A stretch of DNA of 64,000 nt from CAVYXF01 sp963772335. GTDB lineage: Bacteria; Pseudomonadota; Alphaproteobacteria; Rhizobiales; Rhodomicrobiaceae. The stretch spans positions 310,001 to 374,000 of the forward strand of contig CAVYXF010000005.1 of assembly GCA_963772335.1 (NCBI GenBank), written 5' to 3'. Numbering within the stretch: the first letter of the stretch is position 1; each line of letters starts with the position of its first letter. Shown here in pieces: positions 9,478 to 16,325 of the stretch. The translations under genes were made by a program, and so were the position numbers. The notes under the pieces were generated by a model that was not told where the DNA came from, did not search any database, and saw only the letters and a list, made by a program, of their open reading frames with translations.

Positions 9478-10740
9478 CACGTCAAGGCGCGCACCAATGG
9501 CGCGGCCAATCCGCAGTGGATGCCCAAGAATGAGTCGAACCCGTATTTCAGCTATGAACCCTCCAAGTGCATCGTGTGCAATCGCTGCGTGCGGACTTGC
9601 GAGGATACGCAAGGGACATTCGGGCTGACCATCTCGGGCCGTGGCTTCGACAGCCCGAGCATTCGGTCGTCACGACCTGCGCTTATTGCGGGGTGGGGTG
9701 CTCGTTCAAGGCGGAGATGCGCGGCGAGGAAGTCGTGCGCATGGTGCCCTACAAGGACGGCAAGGCCAATAGCGGCCATTCCTGCGTCAAGGGCCGGTTT
9801 GCCTGGGGCTATGCCACCCACCGCGACCGCATCCTCAAGCCCATGGTGCGCGAGAAGATCACCGATCCCTGGCGCGAGGTGTCGTGGGAGGAGGCGATCG
9901 GGCGCGTTGCCTCCGAGCTGACCCGCATCCGCGACACGCATGGCGCGGAAAGCATCGGCGGCATCACCTCCTCGCGTTGCACCAATGAGGAGAGCTTCCT
10001 GGTGCAGAAGTTCATCCGCGCCGGCTTTGGGGTGAACAACGTCGATACCTGCGCGCGCGTCTGCCACTCACCGACCGGCTATGGCCTGAAAACCGCGTTC
10101 GGCACCTCGGCCGGCACGCAGGACTTCGAACTCGGTCGAGGACTCGGATGTCATCTTGATCATTGGCGCCAACCCGACCGACGGCCACCCCGTCTTCGCC
10201 AGCCGCATGAAGAAGCGGCTGCGTGCGGGTGCTAAGCTGATCGTCATCGACCCGCGCCGTATCGATATGGTGAAGACGCCGCATATCGATGCCTCGTTCC
10301 ATCTGCCGCTGCAGCCGGGCACCAATGTCGCGGTGCTGACGGCCCTGGCCCATGTCATCGTCACCGAAGGCCTGGTCGATGAGGCCTATGTCCGCGAGCG
10401 CTGCGACCTGCAGGACTTCGCCGAGTGGGCCGAGTTCGTCGCCCGTCCCGAGCACTCGCCCGAGGCGACGCAGAAATATACCCGCGTCGATCCGGAAGCC
10501 TTGCGCGGCGCCGCCCGCCTTTGCGACATGGGCTCTTTCCGCATGAGCTGACCGGCTACCGCCATGTCTCCGACACGGCGGTCCGCGCGCTGTTCGAGGA
10601 TGTGTGGGGCGGTCAATCCCGAGCCGGGCCTGCGCATCCCAAACATGCTGGACGCCGCCGTCGACGGCACCTTCAAGGCCATCTACATCCAGGGCGAGGA
10701 CATCCCCCATCGCGCCGCTGGCCGCGGCGGAGTAGGGCAG
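9478..10740 (+). pseudogene. fdsA: formate dehydrogenase alpha subunit remnant
   Basis: Pieces of the molybdenum and iron-sulfur catalytic subunit of NAD-dependent formate dehydrogenase can be followed through three frames. They include the ferredoxin-like motif CIVCNRCVRTCE (about 9570), a jump that deletes the second cluster region, CAYCGVGCSFKAEM (about 9680), the active-site region DTCARVCHSPTGYG (about 10050), and IIGANPTDGHPVFASRMKKR after another shift near 10135. Further breaks occur near 10525 and 10610. The N-terminal 2Fe-2S part and a large part of the C-terminal half are missing. The intact family is about 950 residues; this relic spans about 420 codons. Confidence 0.88.
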
Positions 10741-10744
10741 GGCG

Positions 10745-11033
10745 ATGAGCGAGATCCGCACCACCCCATCCGAACGCCTGGTGATGATGGCCAATCAGAT
10801 CGAAGGCGTTCGCCGCGCAAGTCGAAGCCCGCGCGGTGCCCAAGATCGCCGAGCACATCAAGGCATTCTGGGACCCGCGCATGCGCCGCAAGATCGACGA
10901 GCACGTGACGGCGGGCGGCGCGGGGCTGGAGCCCCATGCGCTGACCGCCTTGCGGCAATTGATGGCGGGGGCCGAGAAGCCGGTGTCGCGGGACGAACAC
11001 AGCCCCTTCGATCAAGGGAGCGATGCCGGCTAG
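10745..11033 (+). pseudogene. fdsD: formate dehydrogenase delta subunit, frameshifted
   Basis: The start MSEIRTTPSERLVMMANQI is typical of the small FdsD subunit needed for assembly of FdsGBA. One extra base near 10805 shifts the frame. The rest continues one frame over as FAAQVEARAVPKIAEHIKAF, WDPRMRRKIDEH and GGAGLEPHALTALRQL, ending at 11033. Restored length would be about 95 residues, a little longer than usual. FdsC, normally between FdsA and FdsD, is absent or reduced to a few codons. Confidence 0.85.
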
Positions 11034-11333
11034 TGCGCTGGGTACTTGCGCTCCGCTTCTCGGCACAGCAGGCGCATCGCCTCCGAGGTCTTGCCAGCCG
11101 CGCATCGGGCGCGGCTGTAGCCACGCGCCTATGATGGCGTATTTCCCCTGATGGGCCGCGCTGCAGCGGCCGCATAGCCTTCGCCCGATCTCCCCGCCTC
11201 CCGCGACATTCCCTGCGCGGCACGTTTTCAGGATACGCTTGCGAGAGAACTTGTGCCATCGTGCGGACCCGGCGGCGAGAGACTCATTGTGCTTGGCGCC
11301 AACACAGCCTTTGCGGTTAGCCTCGGTCTCCTC
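11034..11333. other. 300-bp stretch without a clear gene
   Basis: No ribosome-binding site with a credible gene was found. On the minus strand a short tail ending at about 11035 (EAMRLLCREAERKYPAH) could be the end of a broken protein, but no family was recognised. This stretch marks the boundary between the decayed region and the conserved coaD cluster. Confidence 0.4.
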
Positions 11334-11951
11334 ATGTCGCTTCAGCTCTATCTCGCTTACTTCCTCGCCTGCGTAGTGCTCGCCATCACGCCTGGGCCGA
11401 ATATGTCGCTCTATTTGGCGAACGGCGCCACCTATGGTGTGCGCGCCGCGCTCTTGACCGTGTTCGGTGCGAGCCTCGGCCTTAGCATCCTGGTTGCGCT
11501 CGCCACCATCGGCATGAACACCGCCATGACCATTATGGCCGAGTGGTTCGACGTGATCCGCTGGCTGGGAGCGGCCTATCTCGCCTGGCTTGGATTTGGC
11601 CGTCTGCGGGCAGCCTTTGCGGGCGAAAATCTCGTTGCTGCCGAGACGCCGCATCGGGGCCGCTATGTATGGCAGGGGGCGGCCGTTTCGCTTTCCAACC
11701 CCAAGGTGCTCTTGTTCCTCGGCGCCTTCTTCCCGCAATTCGTGAACACCGGTGCACCGCTCGCGCCGCAACTGCTGCTGATGGCGGTAACTTTCGTGCT
11801 GGCGATCGCGGCCGTGGACAGCTGCCTCGCCTTCGCGGTCGGCTCAGCGCGGGGCTGGTTCACCGAGCGCCGGAAGCGGATCGCCGACGGCGTCAGCGGT
11901 CTGCTGCTGTTCGGCGGTGGGCTTTGGCTTGCGATGATGCGGCGCACGTAG
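11334..11951 (+). CDS. LysE/RhtB family amino acid exporter
   Basis: A 205-residue inner-membrane protein with about six hydrophobic helices. The start MSLQLYLAYFLACVVLAITP and the following GPNM motif are the family hallmark (ITPGP-N/D-M). SNPKVLLFLGAFFPQF in the middle is the second conserved block. Members export amino acids or homoserine lactones using the proton gradient. An in-frame start 27 codons further upstream would add a hydrophilic leader unlike the family, so I use ATG 11334 although its ribosome-binding site is weak. The substrate is not predictable. Confidence 0.88.
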   Translation: MSLQLYLAYFLACVVLAITPGPNMSLYLANGATYGVRAALLTVFGASLGLSILVALATIGMNTAMTIMAEWFDVIRWLGAAYLAWLGFGRLRAAFAGENLVAAETPHRGRYVWQGAAVSLSNPKVLLFLGAFFPQFVNTGAPLAPQLLLMAVTFVLAIAAVDSCLAFAVGSARGWFTERRKRIADGVSGLLLFGGGLWLAMMRRT

Positions 11952-11988
11952 TATCAGCGCCCGAGGTTTTCCGCGCAAAAAGGCGATC

Positions 11989-12492
11989 ATGCCCCGCACT
12001 GCTTTTTACCCCGGCAGCTTCGATCCGATGACCCTCGGTCATATGGACGTGATTCTACGCGCGCTCCACCTGTTCGACAGGCTGGTGATCGGCGTTGGTG
12101 TCCATCACGGCAAGGCGCCGATGTTCACGGCGGATGAGCGCATTGCCCTTCTCAAGGCCGAGATCACGGCATTTGGCGCAGATGCGCCGAGGACGGAGGT
12201 CGTGCCGTTCGATAACCTCGCCGTCGATGCGGCGATCCAGCACGGCGCGGTTGCGCTGGTGCGGGGCCTGCGCGATGCAAGCGACTTCGACTACGAAATG
12301 CAGATGGCCGGCATGAACGGCGCCGTTCGGCCCGGCCTCGAGACCGTGTTCCTGCCCGCCTCGCCGGGGCACCGGCACATTGCCGCCACTTTCGTCCGCC
12401 AGATCGCGCAGATGGGCGGCGATGTGGGGCGTTTCGTCCCGCCGTCGGTCGCCCAGGCCATAAAGCAAAAGCTTGCTTCTGCGGCCAACTAG
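11989..12492 (+). CDS. coaD: phosphopantetheine adenylyltransferase
   Basis: A 167-residue cytoplasmic enzyme that joins ATP and 4'-phosphopantetheine to make dephospho-CoA, the fourth step of coenzyme A synthesis. The nucleotidyltransferase motif YPGSFDPMTLGHMD (TxGH) is at residues 7-20. RGLRDASDFDYEMQM binds substrate and the family segment near 125-137 reads HIAATFVRQIAQM. Length is normal. It heads a conserved alphaproteobacterial cluster (coaD, two cyclophilins, queA, tgt) all on the plus strand. Confidence 0.97.
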   Translation: MPRTAFYPGSFDPMTLGHMDVILRALHLFDRLVIGVGVHHGKAPMFTADERIALLKAEITAFGADAPRTEVVPFDNLAVDAAIQHGAVALVRGLRDASDFDYEMQMAGMNGAVRPGLETVFLPASPGHRHIAATFVRQIAQMGGDVGRFVPPSVAQAIKQKLASAAN

Positions 12493-12584
12493 TGTCCCGT
12501 CCCGCAAATACCGACTAACTTGCTGCGGACTTTTTTGGCATTTGCGAGGCCGCACAACAGCACAACGCCCTCGGGAGTCATCGG

Positions 12585-13124
12585 ATGAAGCGCTCGTTTC
12601 TCGTTCTGTTTTCGCTTTGCGTATTGCTTGCCGGCCCGCTCGCCGCGGCAGATAAGTCGAACCTGGTCTACATGGACCTCAAGGACGGCCGGGTGGTGAT
12701 TGAGCTGTTCCCGAACGTCGCGCCGAAACATGTCGAGCGCTTCAAGACGCTCATCAAGCAGGGCTTCTATAACGGGCTGAAATTTCACCGCGTGATTACC
12801 GGCTTCATGGCGCAAACCGGCGATCCGACCGGCACCGGAACTGGCGGCTCCAAGCTGCCGGACCTGAAGGCCGAGTTCAACTCCACGCCCTTCAAGCGCG
12901 GTACCCTGGGGGCAGCGCGGACCCAAAACCCCGATACCGCCAACAGCCAGTTTTTCATCTGCTTCGAGGCGGCGTCGCACCTCAACGGCCAATATACCGC
13001 GTTCGGCCAAGTGATCGAGGGCATGCAATTCGTCGATCGTATCAAGAAAGGCAACGGTCCGGGCGGCGAGGTGTTTAACCCCGATACCATCGTGAAGATG
13101 CAGCTCGCCTCCGACGTGAAATAG
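12585..13124 (+). CDS. periplasmic peptidyl-prolyl cis-trans isomerase (cyclophilin)
   Basis: A 179-residue cyclophilin with a signal peptide (MKRSFLVLFSLCVLLAGPLA, cleavage near AAADKS), so it acts in the periplasm, speeding proline isomerisation during folding of exported proteins. Conserved blocks are FHRVITGFMAQTGDPTGTG, the substrate-site segment NSQFFICFEAA and YTAFGQVIEGM. GGGAG lies 8 bases before the start. The paralogous cytoplasmic copy follows 52 bases later, and the pair probably arose by duplication. Confidence 0.95.
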   Translation: MKRSFLVLFSLCVLLAGPLAAADKSNLVYMDLKDGRVVIELFPNVAPKHVERFKTLIKQGFYNGLKFHRVITGFMAQTGDPTGTGTGGSKLPDLKAEFNSTPFKRGTLGAARTQNPDTANSQFFICFEAASHLNGQYTAFGQVIEGMQFVDRIKKGNGPGGEVFNPDTIVKMQLASDVK

Positions 13125-13176
13125 CGGGGCGGGAAACCCGAGGGCCGGCCCCAACACGAAAAAGGAATATTCCCTA

Positions 13177-13653
13177 ATGACGACTTACAAGGACCCGGAG
13201 AACACGCTGATTATAGACATGACCCATGGCCGTGTGGTCATCGAGATGATGCCGGACGTCGCACCTGGCCACGTCGCCCGCATCAAGGAGCTGGCGCGCG
13301 AAGGCTTCTATGACGGCGTCGTGTTTCATCGCGTGATCGACGGCTTCATGGCGCAGACCGGCGATCCGACCGGAACCGGAATGGGCGGATCGGGCAAGAA
13401 GCTGAAGGCCGAGTTCAACAAGACGCCGCATCAGCGCGGCGTCGTTTCCATGGCGCGCGCCCAAGACCCGAACAGCGGCGACAGCCAGTTCTTCATCTGC
13501 TTCGATGATGCAACCTTCCTCGACCGGCAATATACGGCGTGGGGGCGTGTGGTCGAGGGCATGGAGAATGTCGACAAAATCAAGCGCGGCGAGCCGGTCA
13601 GCAATCCGGATAAGATTGTCAAAATGCGCGTCGCCGCGGACGAGGCGAAGTAG
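13177..13653 (+). CDS. ppiB: cytoplasmic peptidyl-prolyl cis-trans isomerase (cyclophilin)
   Basis: A 158-residue cyclophilin without a signal peptide. It has FHRVIDGFMAQTGDPTGTGM, DSQFFICFDDATFLDRQYTA and the closing WGRVVEGMENVDKIKRG. It lacks a tryptophan-rich loop insert and has the compact bacterial form. AAGGA sits upstream of the ATG. It is closely related to the preceding secreted copy, and together they handle proline isomerisation on both sides of the inner membrane. Confidence 0.95.
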   Translation: MTTYKDPENTLIIDMTHGRVVIEMMPDVAPGHVARIKELAREGFYDGVVFHRVIDGFMAQTGDPTGTGMGGSGKKLKAEFNKTPHQRGVVSMARAQDPNSGDSQFFICFDDATFLDRQYTAWGRVVEGMENVDKIKRGEPVSNPDKIVKMRVAADEAK

Positions 13654-13735
13654 ATGCCCTGAAGGTCGTCGCGTGGAACCTTTGGCTCTGCTCGACTTCA
13701 GCTTCACGGAGTGAGCCCGGGGATAGCCTTCGAAA

Positions 13736-13925
13736 ACCCCCCTCACCCGGTCGCCTTCGGCGCCCGCCCTCTCCCGCGGGGGGAGAGGGCTATGCCCAGC
13801 GGTTGGCAGTTGCTTTGCGATCGTCTGCCGGTGGATAAAACGAGAGTCATCATCTTGCTCACAGTGGCCTGCTCTCCTTGCGGGAGAGGGTGGCGAGGCG
13901 TAGCCGGGCCGGGTGAGGGGGCTTT
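13736..13925. repeat. inverted pair of CCTCACCC/CTCTCCCG repeats
   Basis: The left copy (13736-13791) reads CCCCTCACCCGG to CCCTCTCCCGCGGG and GAGAGGGC. The right copy (13870-13925) is the same element inverted (CTCTCC to GGGTGAGGGGG). Each can form a hairpin and the two copies can pair with each other. Related copies occur at 41966, 47988, 48082, 51461 and 51563. The 346-bp gap between ppiB and queA holds no gene. Confidence 0.85.
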
Positions 13926-13999
13926 TCGCCGAATTCACCGCCGCTCTAGCGGCCGCTTTATCCTATTTCGTCCCGCTGCTGCTTTAGGGCCGTCCAGCC

Positions 14000-15070
14000 A
14001 TGCGGGTCGATGAGTTCGATTTCGATCTGCCGCAGGACCGCATTGCGCTGCGCCCGGCCACCCCGAGGGACAGCGCAAGGCTGCTGACGGTGCGGCCCCA
14101 CGACGCTAAGCCCTTTCAGGATACGAACGTCGGGGATCTGCCGGAGCTTTTGCGCGCCGGCGACTGCCTTGTCTTCAACGACACCCGCGTGCTGCCGGCC
14201 CAGCTTCAGGGAGAGCGCATAGGTGCGGCCGGCGCGAAGGCACGGATCGGCATTACACTTCACAAACGGCTCGGGGCCGCGCAATGGCAGGTCTTTGCCC
14301 GGCCCGCGCGCAGATTGGCGGTCGGTGACCAGATCGTGTTCGGCCCCCTCTTTTCCGCACGCGTGCTGGAAAAAGCAGAAGGCGGCGCGGTCGGTCTCGA
14401 ATTCGTCTGCGACGGCCGCAGTTTCGAAGCCTGCCTTGCCGAGCATGGCGTGATGCCGCTGCCGCCCTATATTGCCTCACGCCGCGCCGTCGACGCCCGC
14501 GATCTCGGCGATTACCAGACCGTCTATGCGGAGCGCCTCGGCGCTGTCGCTGCCCCGACGGCAGGCCTCCACTTCACCGAAGCCTTGCTGCAGCGTCTGA
14601 AAGCGAAGGTTATCGGCAGGGCCTTTCTGACGCTGCATGTCGGAGCAGGCACCTTCCTACCCGTCAAGGCGGAGGCTATCACGGATCACCATATGCATTC
14701 CGAATGGGGCGAGATCAGCGCCGATGTCGCCGCCAGACTGAATCAGGTTCGCACCTCGGGCGGTCGCATCATTGCGGTCGGCACCACGGCGCTGCGGCTG
14801 CTCGAAAGCGCGGCAGAAGATGATGGAACGATCCGCTCGTTCTCTGGCGAGACGGATATTTTCATCACGCCGGGCTATCGCTTCAAAGCCGTGGATCTCT
14901 TGATGACCAATTTTCACCTTCCCCGATCGACCTTGTTCATGCTGGTCTCGGCTTTTTCTGGTCTCGACATGATGAAGCGCGCGTACACCCATGCCATCGC
15001 CGAAGGCTATCGTTTCTATTCCTATGGCGATGCCTCACTGCTCTGGCCTGCTGCGAGCGCTCGTCCATGA
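14000..15070 (+). CDS. queA: S-adenosylmethionine:tRNA ribosyltransferase-isomerase
   Basis: A 356-residue cytoplasmic enzyme that transfers and rearranges the ribose of S-adenosylmethionine onto preQ1 in tRNA wobble position 34, giving epoxyqueuosine. Family blocks are the N-terminal MRVDEFDFDLPQDRIALRPA, DCLVFNDTRVLPAQL, GAVAAPTAGLHFTEALL, FLTLHVGAGTFLPVKAE and FHLPRSTLFMLVSAFSG. The length is usual. Its stop overlaps the tgt start by 4 bases (ATGA), so the two are translationally coupled. Confidence 0.97.
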   Translation: MRVDEFDFDLPQDRIALRPATPRDSARLLTVRPHDAKPFQDTNVGDLPELLRAGDCLVFNDTRVLPAQLQGERIGAAGAKARIGITLHKRLGAAQWQVFARPARRLAVGDQIVFGPLFSARVLEKAEGGAVGLEFVCDGRSFEACLAEHGVMPLPPYIASRRAVDARDLGDYQTVYAERLGAVAAPTAGLHFTEALLQRLKAKVIGRAFLTLHVGAGTFLPVKAEAITDHHMHSEWGEISADVAARLNQVRTSGGRIIAVGTTALRLLESAAEDDGTIRSFSGETDIFITPGYRFKAVDLLMTNFHLPRSTLFMLVSAFSGLDMMKRAYTHAIAEGYRFYSYGDASLLWPAASARP

Positions 15071-16221
15071 CCACGCCGTTCAGCTTCGCCCTTAAGGCCA
15101 CCGACGGCAATGCGCGCCTCGGCAAGATCACCACGTCGCGCGGGGCGATCCAGACGCCGGCTTTCATGCCGGTCGGCACGGGCGGTACGGTGAAGGCGAT
15201 GTTTACCGATGACGTCAAGGCGACCGGCACCGACATCATCCTCGGCAACACTTATCATTTGATGCTGCGCCCCGGTGCGGAGCGCGTTGCGCGTCTTGGC
15301 GGCCTGCATCGCTTCATGAACTGGGATGGCCCGATCCTCACCGATAGCGGCGGCTATCAGGTGATGTCGCTGGCACAGCTCCGCCGCATCAGCGAGGAGG
15401 GGGTCGCGTTCCAGTCGCATATCGATGGCGCGCGCCACATGCTCACCCCTGAGCGCTCCATCGAAATTCAGTGCCTGCTCGGCGCCGACATCCAGATGCA
15501 GTTCGACGAGTGCACGCCCTATCCCGCAACGCGCGAGGCGGCTCTATCCTCCATGCAACTTTCGCTGCGCTGGGCCGAGCGGTCACGGGCGGCGTTCGAG
15601 CGCTTTGGCGGCGTGAGCCAAGCCCTGTTCGGCATCGTCCAGGGCAGCGTGTTCCCCGATCTGCGCGCGGCCTCGACAGAGGCGCTCGTTGCCCTCGACT
15701 TTCCCGGCTATGCGGTCGGCGGCCTTGCCGTTGGCGAAGGCCAGGCGCTGATGCTGGAGACGCTGGAGGCGACGACGCCGCGCCTGCCCGCGAACAAACC
15801 GCGCTATCTCATGGGAGTGGGCACGCCGAGCGATATCGTCCAGGCGGTGGCGCGCGGCATCGACATGTTCGACTGCGTGATGCCAACCCGCTCCGGCCGC
15901 CACGGCCAGGCCTTTACCTGGGCCGGCAAGGTCAATCTGCGCAACGCCGTCTTCGCCGACGATCCAAGCCCGCTCGACGAAAGCAGCACCTGCCCGGCCG
16001 CACGCGACTATTCCCGTGCCTATCTCCATCATCTCATCAAATCGGGGGAGATTTTGGGCGCGATGCTGGTCAGCTGGGCTAATATCGCCTTTTATCAAGC
16101 GCTGATGGCCGAGTGCCGGCACGCCATTGCCGAGAAGCGGCTTGCCGAGTTTTCAGCGGGCGTTGCGAGAGTCTACGGCGAACCCGCGCCCGCCAGCGCA
16201 GCAACAGTGCGGCAGGAATAG
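15067..16221 (+). CDS. tgt: queuine/preQ1 tRNA-ribosyltransferase
   Basis: A 384-residue TIM-barrel enzyme that swaps guanine-34 of GUN-anticodon tRNAs for preQ1, the step before QueA. Seen are ATDGNARLGKITTSRG, the catalytic region LTDSGGYQVMSLAQLR, the GGLAVGE motif, MGVGTPSDIVQAVARGIDMF and FDCVMPTRSGRHGQ with its active Asp. In the zinc site the usual CxCxxC cluster appears only in part as STCPAARDYSRAYLHHL, so metal binding may be altered or use other ligands. The coupling to queA confirms the role. Confidence 0.96.
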   Translation: MTTPFSFALKATDGNARLGKITTSRGAIQTPAFMPVGTGGTVKAMFTDDVKATGTDIILGNTYHLMLRPGAERVARLGGLHRFMNWDGPILTDSGGYQVMSLAQLRRISEEGVAFQSHIDGARHMLTPERSIEIQCLLGADIQMQFDECTPYPATREAALSSMQLSLRWAERSRAAFERFGGVSQALFGIVQGSVFPDLRAASTEALVALDFPGYAVGGLAVGEGQALMLETLEATTPRLPANKPRYLMGVGTPSDIVQAVARGIDMFDCVMPTRSGRHGQAFTWAGKVNLRNAVFADDPSPLDESSTCPAARDYSRAYLHHLIKSGEILGAMLVSWANIAFYQALMAECRHAIAEKRLAEFSAGVARVYGEPAPASAATVRQE

Positions 16222-16325
16222 GGCGCAACCGATTTCCCTCCTTAACGCTTTAACAAAGGCCATGCTATGCAAATGCATTAAGAGGGTGGCCTCGGGGGAG
16301 GTCGGAGCTGTCGGAGGTGACGTCC

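Noticed and set aside
8443..9921. 492-codon plus-strand frame
   Set aside because: It is a chance chimera of antisense methyltransferase, LysR remnant and fdsA fragments, not one gene.
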